From: Macrophomina tecta
Lineage: Eukaryota; Ascomycota; Dothideomycetes; Botryosphaeriales; Botryosphaeriaceae
Assembly (NCBI GenBank): GCA_024180945.1
Contig: JAKSGN010000035.1
Location: 3,100,001-3,164,000 of the forward strand
Length of the DNA stretch: 64,000 nt
Reading direction: 5' to 3'
Shown piece by piece: positions 32,675 through 43,000 of this stretch (its first letter is position 1; the number at the start of each line of letters is the position of its first letter). The notes below the pieces were generated by a model. It did no database searches, had not been told where the DNA came from, and was given only the letters and a program-made list of their open reading frames with translations. Made by a program: the position numbers and the translations under genes.

Positions 32675-34898
32675 GGAGGACCCTATCGAAGAACAGTTCA
32701 AGCCAGAAGTAAAACCGTAGAGGAAGACGTAATGGGCATTCAGGGAGTGTGGTATCTACGCACTACGTGATGCCATGTTTCTGTATTTGCTCCTACAGCT
32801 AACAATAAAAATAGGCGTCATTGAATGCTGCCCGCACTGCAATAGCCCCGTCGATGATGATAGCGTTGTGAAGCCTCTACCGAGGCGTCGGGGACTGCGC
32901 GAGTCGCCTGCGAACAGCATTGGGTCGCGCGGCAGCGAGCGGTTTCCCTCATTAACTGCGCAGCGGAGGGGCCTTAAGACTGTGTCTACGCTTTCTAAGA
33001 AAGATACTCGCACGTTAACTCCACCTCGCGAACTCTCTTGTTGGTCATCCTCGCTCTGTTCCACCCCGCGCTCCCAATGTCAGTGAGCCTGAGCTTCCTC
33101 CTATTGCTGCGCAGGTTTCATGGGCGCACGGAGACAGCCCAACTTCAGACTCGCCGGTCGACATTGCCACAACCGTCCTCGCGATCGAACCAATTGACCG
33201 CAAGGCACTCGCTTCAGCACCTTTGCTCCCGCCTCTAACTGTGAACAAGCAACCGCCGGAGGAATAAACCTGGCGGTCGCTCCTGTGATCCCCTCCCGTT
33301 GTCGACTCAAATGCTGCCTTTGCAGCGATAAGCAATGCTTTGGGAATCCCATCGGCTTCGCCAGCCCAGACTCCGACATCGTCTCCAATCAGTTCTCTCG
33401 CCTCTTTCAGATATAGCGGCCCGAACCACGCATTACTGAATTCAGACATCCCACGATTGGCCGATTACGATGACAAGCATGACAAATAGTCGATATATCT
33501 TGGACATGCCAACTTCACGATATACCCGAAGCCTTGTATGCCTGAGGTGTGCGATGCCCCCGCATGCCGTGAACCATTCGCCAGGTGGGAGGAGGCACGC
33601 AGCAACTACACCAATCACCAGATTCGCACTGGAGGGAATCTCGGCGTTCCATCAGAAACGTATGTACAAGCTGACGGAGCAAAAATGGTCCGAAACCGAC
33701 GCTGAATGGACGAAGTGCCACGACATGGCAGTCGCGCACGCCGCCGAAGCTATTGGGACCTTGCCGTGTGCTTACCCAGCCGCGTGTAGGATATAAGTCG
33801 AGCGGGTCGAAGTACCTAAATTAAACATTGTGCCTTCTTTTTTTGTCGAAGTCCCGAGGCCAGAAAGAGTGGATTGAATTCTGAGAACCGATGAAAAATC
33901 ACCGTGTCTGATCTTCCCACGCTCACGTTTCCCAGCGATAGGAAGATGCGAAAATGCCGCATGTTTTTAGCGCGCATCCGCTGGATCGAAGAGGGGGACA
34001 CGCTAGGCCCCAGGCTGGGGTGACGCACGAAATGGCTCCTAGCAGCCGCACCCCGGAGACGCAGGGGTAACCCTTGAGTTCTCGATAGAGACAAGCGATG
34101 ATAACGCGGACGGCGTATAAACCAAAGCAGGGCATTAAGTATTAGGGTTTCAGACTCATCGAGCTCTAGCCGTTACTGCTGGAAATCGCTAATGACAATG
34201 TCACCGAAAGCTTCATGTTAGAACGCCTACTATATAGCGTCTGCAACAGGTCACGGCCTTCGAAAATACATGCATGGCGTGTTAAGTGGGTTGCAACCCC
34301 TCGCGCAAATATTTGATTGTGCGGACACGGAACTTGCCGACGCGGTGATGAGAGAACGTGGTATAGACTACTGTAAGGTGGCAAATTCTGATTATAACAG
34401 CTTGCGCTGGTAGTAGGCTGGTAGAAGTTTGTGGAGAAGCATCCTCTGAGCTGGCACAACTGGTGTATGCTGATAGTGCATGATATAAGGCAGCCCAAAT
34501 TTGCTAGCGGGCTCATCCTCAGTGGCTCTATACCTAGGTTTCGCTTTGAATGCGGTGGCCAAGCTACTCTTTATGCGCGGAGGAATGGATTATCGGGGCA
34601 ATGTTCTAGAGATGAGTAGAAATGTGGCTTGAGGTAAACCTTAGGACTTGTCGATCATCTGTGGCAGATTTACTATTGTAATATTTGCCAGAAGGTGGAT
34701 AATCTTTTTACACGCCACCAATTTCGGATTCAACCCTAATGAATTGTTTCCTGAGCTTGAATTGTCATTGTAGTATATAGTTTGCATACGTATTCCGTCG
34801 CTACTATCACAGGCCACTTGCTTTCGTTGCTAAATCGTTCATTCACCATAGTCTGCCGCTACTCAGGCATCTTCAATCCCGCATTCACTAGTTTGGCA
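32675..34898. other. Interval with short frames only
   Basis: Frames at 33045-33449 (minus) and 33470-33796 (plus) are the longest, but neither shows a known motif or consistent splicing. I see no gene that can be supported. Confidence 0.3.
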
Positions 34899-36295
34899 AT
34901 GCCTTCCGGTAACTCTGATAGCAACGCATCAAGTGTCCTAAAGTGCAATATTCCGCTCATTTGCCTTTCCACTATCGCCATTGGTATTCGGCTATACACC
35001 CGACTCGTTATCAAGAAGGCAATTGGATTAGATGATTGTAAGCCTTAGTGTAATGATACAATTATTCCAGATTCTAATCTAAAAATTGATAGATCTCGTC
35101 ACATGCGCATATGTAAGCTTACAATCACAACCAAAAGGAAAAGTGAATATCGCTAATTCGCTCTCTTGTTTAGGTAGCGGGCATGGTATTGTTCATTGCC
35201 TGTTGTGTTGGTAAGGAAAATGAATATGTTACGCCAGTTCCTTTTGCAGTTCTGGAGACGGAAAATTGTTCTTGTTCTGACATTATGGCAGGAACCAAAT
35301 TCGGCCTTGGCTATCATTTCGTCGCCGTATCTGAAGGTGATTTCATTACTTTTAGAAAGGTAGGTCTCTTAGAGTGTATGCTGACCCGTGGACATGGGCT
35401 TAGCCAAGGTATAGATCCAATTTCTCATGCAGCTCTCTTATATCGCCTCATTCGTCGCCTCTAAGCTCTCCTTCGCCGCCTTGTACTTGCGTGTGTTCCC
35501 CGAACAACTATTCCGTAGGATTATCGTGAGCCTTTCCGTACTGCTCGTAGCGGAGTACATCGAAGAGACGGTTGTGATTTGCTTGCAGTGCAGGCCCATA
35601 CAAAAGCTTTGGCAGCCGACCATTGATGGGAGTTGCATGGACCTGCGCACATTTTACTACGTTGCGTTCGCGGTCAAACTGGCGACGGATTTAACCTTGT
35701 TCCTCCTACCAATCCCTGCGCTGCAAAGGCTCCAGACAAGTTTGGGAAAGAAAATTGGTGTGCTGGCCATGTTTTCCCTTGGGTTACTGTAAGTGAGGCC
35801 CTGAACTTCCATCCAGCAGAACACTGTAATTGATCGTCCCATAGAGTCTGTGTCATCAGCGTCATCCGTGCACCATTTCTATCAAAGATAGACGCAGATA
35901 TTACTTGTAAGTGTCAAGTTTAGCCAATTACCTACATTAAATATGGCGTAGGAACCGACAGCAAGATATTAATCAATCTCTCTACAGACTCTCTTGTCAT
36001 GGCATTAAACTGGTCATCAATCGAAATTTGCAGCCTTGTAGTCTGCTCCTGCATTCCTAGCTTGCGGCCCTTCCTCCGGCAGTTTCCCGCAGTCAGTAGT
36101 CTGCTCAGACTAAGCACTCGTTCCACAGCTTCCCGAGTCCCTGATTCAAACGAGCAAGCGTACGATTTGGTGTTGCGGAATTCTAAAAAGTCTAGAAGTC
36201 CATACTTGCGGGGCCTCAGCACGCTCAATTCTACACAGAAGGCTGATGGAGATAGCCGGGAGGTTATTCTACAAACTGAGCAATCAACCGGGTAA
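34899..36295 (+). CDS. Fungal rhodopsin-like seven-helix membrane protein, six exons
   Basis: Integral membrane protein of the large fungal rhodopsin/PTH11-related family, thought to be GPCR-like; ligand unknown. Exons are 34899-35037, 35178-35210, 35292-35359, 35433-35788, 35845-35906 and 35988-36295. All introns start GTAAG or GTAGG and end AG, and the phases close (1,1,0,2,1), giving 321 aa. Features: TM1 PLICLSTIAIGIRLYTR followed by GLDD; FGLGYHF; IASFVASKLSFAALYLRVFP; the Cys-containing CRPIQKLWQPTIDGSC loop; KLATDLTLFLLPIPALQRL; VCVISVIRAPF; TYSLVMALNWSSIEIC; and CIPSLRPFL. This order matches the family. The Ser/Arg-rich tail is cytosolic. The exon 2 acceptor is the least certain: the first AG gives the wrong phase and the AG four bases later gives the right one. 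The gene looks intact. Confidence 0.83.
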
Positions 36296-36785
36296 GAAAA
36301 AGACGGTACAAACAGTAGAATAGCCCGTGGATCGCGACAGAAATTTAAAAATAAAAAGGGAAGGCATAGGTTGTATGTGAGCAATTAAACGGTTTATAGG
36401 CAGGGAGCCTTCAAAAGGGTAGTATTCTCAGGTGCGAATCCTTGGTGTGGCAGGATTCGCCTACGGCGGCGTTATATACCGGGGGCCAGTGCGTAGCACG
36501 TGATAAGTACGGGTAAGCACCCAATAGCATGCCAAGGCCTACTGCCCAGACACTGTCATTCCCGAGAGACAGGGCTCTCCGACCGACTCGAGTAAGATCT
36601 CTGTATCTGATGAAGGATGTGCTGAAGAGCCACAAATGCGCGTCTGGTTGGATGCATTGCTTGGTTATGGTACGTCATGATGATTCGGCAAAGTACGGAC
36701 GGTTCAATTGATCGGATCGGACCCAATCAATCGGCCCGTAATAGCTGAAGTCAACCAAAAAGACGCGCAGCGAGCGCTTACCTTA
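36296..36785. other. Intergenic
   Basis: 3' flank of the membrane protein gene up to the TA target of the Tc1/mariner element. Nothing else seen. Confidence 0.4.
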
Positions 36786-38096
36786 CCGCACCCGTGCAAA
36801 AGTCAGGGCGCACGGACGTGCACGAGTCAAAACAACAACGTACCCTCTTCATCCCTTGCCTCATTACACCACCATGCAGCGCATCTTTGGACGCGAAATT
36901 TCAGGCAATGCTAGGCAAAGGCATCAGCTTTCACATAATCAACGAGTTTCGGTTATTACACAATCGCAAGATGGTAAATCTGGGCGTCAAATTGCCCGTG
37001 AGACTCGCTTCTCAGAACACGCAATTAGGAGCTGCATCAACCACTACAATACGACTGGCCAGATTGATCTAACACCTCGTACTGGCCGTCCCCCCAAAGT
37101 CAGCCTTCGCATGGAGCGCCAGATTATTCGTTTTGTTAACCGGTTCCCAAAACTTAAGCACAGCCAGGTGATTAAGCAACTCCAGTTATCTATCCATAAA
37201 GATACGCTCAGGCGTATTCTACGCAAGAACCATATTACCAAATGGCGTGCAAAGAATCGGCCTTGGATCTCTCAAGCGAATGCCCGCATTCGGTACCAAT
37301 ATGCAAAGAAATACCGGTATAAGAGCTGGAGATGGTGGATGAGGGTTACGTTCGGTAATGAGTGCTCAGTTGAGCAGGGCTCTGGCCACGCACCAAGCTG
37401 GGTTTTCCGTACGCCTGGCCAGCAAAAGTGGGACCAAAGCCGGCTTAATACACGGCCACTTGGCAAGAAGGCAAGATGTATGGTATGGGGTGGCTTTTCA
37501 GGCCAGCTAGGGGTGTCTGATTTACACGTTATAGAGCGTGATTTGGACTCTCCTAGGCAAGGCTATACTGCCAAATCCTATATCAAAGTACTGGAGGAAT
37601 AGGTACCAAGAAACTACGACTATAGTATATACTGGTTACAAGATGGTGCTGGTATTTATCGGGCGAACCGGGTGAAGAAATGGCTGCGTGATCACCAAAT
37701 TAGGTGCATTACTCACCCCCTATATTCGCCTGATCTAAACCTCCAGGAATACCTTTGGTGGCCACTAAAGATGAAGCTTCAAGAGATTGCGCCATTTATT
37801 GAGCTTGAGAAGAATCCTGAGCGCGTGGAGGCGTTACTAGCTGAGTGGTTACCTAGGGCATACGCATTGGTGGAAAAACCAAGCCTTAAAGCGCTTTGTA
37901 AAAGTATGCCACAACGGCTTGTAGATGTTATTCAAGCTGGTGGCTATCAAACTCGCTGGTAGCCTAGCTTTATAAAGAATCAACTCTTACTGCATTTGAG
38001 CAACTCCTTGTTGAATAATACGACTCCAAAGTATTGGTGTTGGTGGCAGGATAATTAGCGTCTTGGCCGTGCGCCCTGACTTTTGCACGGGTGCGG
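36786..38096 (+). mobile_element. Tc1/mariner-type DNA transposon, 1.3 kb
   Basis: Bounded by perfect 30-bp inverted repeats starting CCGCACCCGTGCAAAAG at 36786-36815 and inverted at 38067-38096. TA dinucleotides lie directly outside both ends (36784-36785, 38097-38098), the target duplication of the Tc1/mariner superfamily. The length of 1311 bp is normal. It contains one transposase gene. Confidence 0.92.
36874..37962 (+). pseudogene. Tc1/mariner transposase, disabled
   Basis: About 361 codons from the ATG at 36874. The N-terminal helix-turn-helix part contains GRQIARETRFSEHAIRS and the AT-hook-like TPRTGRPPKVS. The DDE domain follows: first catalytic position FGNECSVEQ, where the usual Asp is Asn (codon 37357-37359); second WLQDGAGIYRANRVKKWL with Asp kept; third SPDLNLQEYLWWPLK with Glu kept. 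An in-frame TAG at 37600-37602 divides the frame. Asp-to-Asn and CAG-to-TAG are both transitions that RIP would make on one or the other strand. The copy cannot make a working enzyme. Confidence 0.9.
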
Positions 38097-38098
38097 TA

Positions 38099-39741
38099 GC
38101 GAAGCCGCAGACATTCAACGCCCGGGTGCGGCTACGAAGTCGGATCTCCCTGCAGCCTTCCAACGCTCAATTCTCGCGAAAACTTCCTCCCTCATGGCCG
38201 AAGGTGTGGCTTCTAACCTGGACCTCTGTTACCGCACGGATGGCCATTCCAACAGAAGAAGCCATCCAGCGGCTAACTTATCACAGGTACATGATTGGCC
38301 GCCGGCGGCAAAGCTGTAAGCCTAATAGAGGGACAGCCGTGCAGCGCCAGCCAGAGAGTCTGGTGCTTGGTCCGTTTCAAATCCTTTGTCTCGACCGGCA
38401 GGAACGCATATCCGAAAGCTGCTAGCTCAGTCCACAGGGGGGGCCATCCTGTTGTGAAGCCATGCAGAGCGGCCCGATCTTCCGCAAGCCGCCGCAATGC
38501 TCTCCGTGCAGTAGAGTTGAGCGCTGTAGCGCAGTGGCTCTCGCCGGTGTGGTATTCTTCGAGGCGCACCGCTGCGAAATGGTCGCCATGTAGATGATCG
38601 CCATTACCTCGGCCGTGCATGTCAGCTGGTTTTTTTCTTTTTTTTTTTTCGACCAAACGCGCCCTGCGACCGCTAACGACGCCCTGAACAAGGACAGCGT
38701 GTGCGCCAAGAGGATAGCTCCAGGTGCTTAGGCTCCGGAGTCGTTTCCGTTTGGCTGGTCTGGCTTGTATTCACTCCTGTTGATCTGTGTCTCACTGGGT
38801 TCTCTGGCTTACAAGGCATAGGTGAGGCGCAGCTTTCTACCGAAGCAGTGATGCCAGCTGCGCACACAACTATGTGCGAATACATTTTGACGAAAATGCC
38901 GAAATCGCCCAAACCACCCCGTCGGACGCAATCCACCTCTTGCAGTGTAGACACACAGAGCTATCCTCGCCTGATCCTTACCGTCCTGGGGGCTGCAGGG
39001 TCTGCCTGTCGGGCAAGAGGTCACGTCCCTTAACACGTTCTACGTGTACCGCTTATGGTGTGGTACTCGGCATCGTGTTAAATAGTTGTAACTGTATTAA
39101 ATGCGTATTATATAGCCCCCAATACCTCTATTATCTCCAGCCTCGCCGCTTCCTGCCTATCTGAACCTCGTGCACAGCTACCAACGACTTATTGCTTGCG
39201 AGGCGAGAGTCGTACAGTCATAGAGAGAAGTAGCGGCAGAGGCCACGGAGTCGCGATTGAACGCGCAGGTAAGAGAGGTAAATCAGACGATCAGAGGAGC
39301 AGCCAGATCCACCACTACTGCTGCTGAACGACGTACTCTTGGCCCTGCTGGGATTGACATTTAAACGAGACCGCTAGTAGTGCGCGAAGCATCCTCAGCG
39401 GCGGATTCAAGGCCCCTTTGTCCTCTCGCAGCTTCCCAGTCCCGGCCGGCTCTCCTCAGTCCGCCCACAGTACAGACCGGCTCCCCCCCACCACCGCCCG
39501 GTCATTCGAGCCTCAGCTGTCTTCAGTGGCGTCGTTCGAAACGCAGAACCCCTCTGCGTGCTCTGAGAATGCACGACACGCCTAGAAATGTCTCGACTAG
39601 CGCGACGGCCGTTCACAACCAGCTGAAACTCTAGTAGTGTGTAAATTCATACCTGATAACTGCGCTTGTGTCTGTTTCTGCTTGTTGCTTCCGTTCCCCG
39701 CCAGGCTCTCTGCTCCTGCACTTTCATCCTCACGCGCGCCA
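38099..39741. other. Interval without a supported gene
   Basis: The minus-strand frame 38273-38656 and plus-strand frames at 38295-39164 have mixed composition and no motif. A T-run lies at 38630-38650. The last 300 bases may include an upstream exon of the next gene. Confidence 0.3.
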
Positions 39742-41367
39742 ATGAGGCGCTCCTCCAAGTTCGCCATTTCTCTGCCTGGCCGCCGCGCCCGTGGCGAGGG
39801 GGACGCGCATCTGGAGCACGTTTCGACCCTCGGCTGTGAGGGCCTAAGGCCCAGCAAAGTCGAGCGCCTCCTGGGTGCCAACTTACCTCGGCGCCGCACT
39901 AGGAGCGCTGCCTACGCCCACGCTTCTCCCTGTAACAATTCGGCAGCCCCGTCGCTGGGGACGGAGAAAAGCCACCTGAGCATTTCGCCACCTGGGGCCA
40001 GCCGGGATTTTTTGGGCCGACTCAAACACTCGCCTGCCACCGACGACAGTCTCCTTATGCCACCGCACTCCCGCTTCCTCCAGGATGCTAGCTGTGTCCA
40101 TAGCAGGGACCGCTCTGGCTCAGACACATGTTCTATACGCAGCAAGCCGCCGAACGCTCGGGCTTTCAAGGGCCGCGGTTACGAGTCTCCTTACGATGAT
40201 GCCAAAGTTAATAGGCGAAGACCGCCGCCAGGAATCCAGCACTGGTTTGATGGTCTGAGCGAAGAAGATGATGATGATGATAGTGATGATGAAGAGGAGG
40301 ACGAAGAGGAAGAGGAGAAGGCGGTAACTCCAGTGCGAGCCGATATGAAGGTGCAGGAGTCTCGATCCCTACCTCTCCAGCAGCCATCGTCAAATTACGG
40401 CAAACGGCAGGCGTCCCCACCTCAACATGGACGGAAAACTCCGAAGGCCAAGGTCGCCCCGACGGTGCGAACTTATCCTCCTATCGACCGTGTCCGTCAG
40501 GCAGATTGTGCATACCTTAGAGAGCGCGTAGATGCAGCGGAAAGCAGAGCAGCGCCTCAAACTTACCTATGTCGTGCGGATCATTTCCAGGCCGGTCTCG
40601 AAAGTCTGTTCTCAGACAAGCCTCATCTTCGGGGCCAACCGAGTCAGGCATATCCCACAAGCCATGAGACGCGGATTTCCTCCTGGGCGGAGACGAGCAA
40701 GATGTCGAACCAAGACCTGAACGGCCATAGTGCTTTGTCCCTTTCTTCCTCAGACGACGAAAGCGATCTGAGGAGTAGTAGTAGTAACAACCTTCCAGTC
40801 ATTCGCGATAGTATCGCCATGTCCATCGATACCGAAGACGAGATTTTAGTTGCTATCGCCCAAGCAATCGACCTCAAATCTTGCCGGAGCCGGACTGCAA
40901 GACGTGTATCCGCGGCGTCCAGTATGGCTCCGGCCTCTGGAGCCAGCTTGCGGTCCTCAACCACTGCAGCCATTATTGACATTATGCTCTCCCCTACTAC
41001 TGCCTCTTGCCAGACAAATCTGGCTCTCCCGAGGCATTCCAATTCTCGGATTGAACAGAGGTCTCAATATCCCCGACAGGGTCTCGCCTTTCTAGCGGAC
41101 GATCAAAATATCTCGAGGCATTACGCCGGAAGCTTCAGTGATGAGAGGGATACAAGCAGCATTAACAGCGTAAGAATATGGAAAAGTGAGCAGGGACTCA
41201 ACAAGAGCTACAAGCGCATGTCTGTGACGAAAGAAGAGGAAACGCTTCTAAGGCTGGTACGCAGGAAGGGTGCAGCACTAGCAAAGAAAAGTTCCACAGA
41301 CGGCCATCAATCGGCCGCGAAGGCCAAACAGGTTAGATCGGGGATCCCGAGCTCTCCGCAGAACTAG
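39742..41367 (+). CDS. Disordered conserved fungal protein of unknown function
   Basis: 541 aa from the ATG at 39742; the frame is open from 39637, where the first codon is GTG, so an upstream exon is possible. The protein is rich in Ser, Arg and Pro and probably mostly unstructured. A strongly acidic block of Glu/Asp lies at about 40260-40320, just after PGIQHWFDGLSEED. Near the C-terminus VTKEEETLLRLVRRKGAALA resembles a helix I recall from widespread fungal proteins of unknown function (usual form EEExLLxLxRxKRAAM). Together these suggest a conserved gene, not a random frame. No enzymatic motif. It may act as a scaffold or nuclear protein; nothing in the sequence decides this. Confidence 0.65.
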   Translation: MRRSSKFAISLPGRRARGEGDAHLEHVSTLGCEGLRPSKVERLLGANLPRRRTRSAAYAHASPCNNSAAPSLGTEKSHLSISPPGASRDFLGRLKHSPATDDSLLMPPHSRFLQDASCVHSRDRSGSDTCSIRSKPPNARAFKGRGYESPYDDAKVNRRRPPPGIQHWFDGLSEEDDDDDSDDEEEDEEEEEKAVTPVRADMKVQESRSLPLQQPSSNYGKRQASPPQHGRKTPKAKVAPTVRTYPPIDRVRQADCAYLRERVDAAESRAAPQTYLCRADHFQAGLESLFSDKPHLRGQPSQAYPTSHETRISSWAETSKMSNQDLNGHSALSLSSSDDESDLRSSSSNNLPVIRDSIAMSIDTEDEILVAIAQAIDLKSCRSRTARRVSAASSMAPASGASLRSSTTAAIIDIMLSPTTASCQTNLALPRHSNSRIEQRSQYPRQGLAFLADDQNISRHYAGSFSDERDTSSINSVRIWKSEQGLNKSYKRMSVTKEEETLLRLVRRKGAALAKKSSTDGHQSAAKAKQVRSGIPSSPQN

Positions 41368-43000
41368 CAGCATGTTGCTAGTTCCGTAACGAAGGGTTTC
41401 CTAGGTTTAGAGGCTTTGGGAAAGCACTTTCTGACTGAAGGCGACTGAAGGCCTTGTACGGATTTAATCCTAGCTTACAGTACGGTAGCTGAAACGGAAC
41501 ATTCGTCGTCGGTCGTTGGGACCCTTGTTAGCGGGACCTACGTTTCGCCGCCTCCTCTTTCGGAGAAAGGGAACCGGACACCGCTAATCGCAAATGAGGC
41601 TCTTCTCAGATCTCGAGGCTCGAGCTCTATTGCATTCCGATGCTGTGTTATTTCTTCACAGCGGTCTCGTATAGCGCAGCGGATAGTGTCACAGCCCCCG
41701 TGGATCTCTAGCGCCGTTTTCCCTCCTCTTTAAGTCTTCCCTCGCTACCGGATACACTAACCTCCCCTGCTACCGCTTCTTACACGGATATGGTTATTTT
41801 CCTTGTAACTCTGGGCCTATGATCGGGCGTTAGGCTCTCTGCTAAAGTTGCTGGTAGTTCTATTAGGGGCAGCGAAGGTTGTTTTTTTCTTTTTTTTTTT
41901 TGTGCCGATCGACTCTACTATTTTCATTGATACCACCACCATCCTTCCGAGATCAGCGTGAGCTACAAGGGCAAGGAGAGAGCGAAGGTACTGGAGACCA
42001 CCAAGGAATATGTTGAACAGTGAGGAATTGAGGTTCACCGCTGCCTCATTGAATAGTGTTGAAGCGACAGTATATATACATGATAGTGGGGAGGGTACAT
42101 GAGGTAATGATGGTGCCTTGGTGGTGTGATGCTAAAAGTATAAAACTGGTGGCTGAAAAGATACGAATGACGGCATTCCGTAACGGCAATGGTGGTGATG
42201 GTTGACAGAATAGGTAAAGGCACACGAAAGCAGCGGTGCAATGCTAGCTCTAGCGCCAACGTTAATCTTAGCGTAGAAACGCCTGGTTAGGCAGTGACTG
42301 CTGCGGAACTTGAACTTTGTATAAAAGAAGTGAAAGTTTCGAGAGTGACAGTCGCTTCGCTCTGTGGGTGATTCGCTCCGGTGAATAGTTGGCTCTGGTC
42401 AGTTAGCTTGCTTTGCGAGTAGAAGTAGGTACGACTTCCATATTTAGTTATGCCAAACTTATCATGAGTAGTGCGATTGAACCGAAACACACCAAGGGTC
42501 GGGCCCATATGTGGTACTCGGCAAATGAACAGCTTTTGTTACCAATCTCCGATAATTGTTGCGATCTAGTCTGACAAATTTTTCAATTCTGTAAACATCG
42601 CACTCTTGAACGGCTCCCTTTCTTAGTACAGATTTCTAATTGGCATTGAGGCCCTAGAATCCCTGTCTGTCCCTGGGAATGGACACAGAAAGATAAAGAT
42701 TCGTAATGGCTCCCTGTTATAAGGGCGCTTGCTGTGGCTTCGAAGGGAGAATGCGTCGGGCTTTCCGCGGGCACTTAGAGGATCTTGATCCTTGTAGACC
42801 TGTGCTTTACTTCCGGCCAGTACTCTTTTCAACGTGCACCGGAATATTTCGTCCGCAGCTCCTCGCATCTGGGTTGCGCGATCCTCACGCTACAGCTGGA
42901 TGGGAAATCCTCAGCTAGCCGCATTGATCCCTAGCGATAGGCTCGAGTCTTTCCGCGGCCTGACTTGAGATAATGCCCTGCGAGTAGGCCGGGTTTTCCT
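41368..43000. other. Intergenic, nothing coding supported
   Basis: A pyrimidine run at 41880-41900 and several short minus-strand frames without motifs. No 5' part of the HET gene that resumes beyond the hAT element was found here, although it would be expected near 43000. Confidence 0.35.

Noticed and set aside
34782..36295. Several separate small membrane genes
   Set aside because: Splice sites with consistent phases join them into one rhodopsin-like protein.
38273..38656. Minus-strand 127-codon frame
   Set aside because: It has some protein-like character but no start context, motif or splice partner, and it begins in a homopolymer run.
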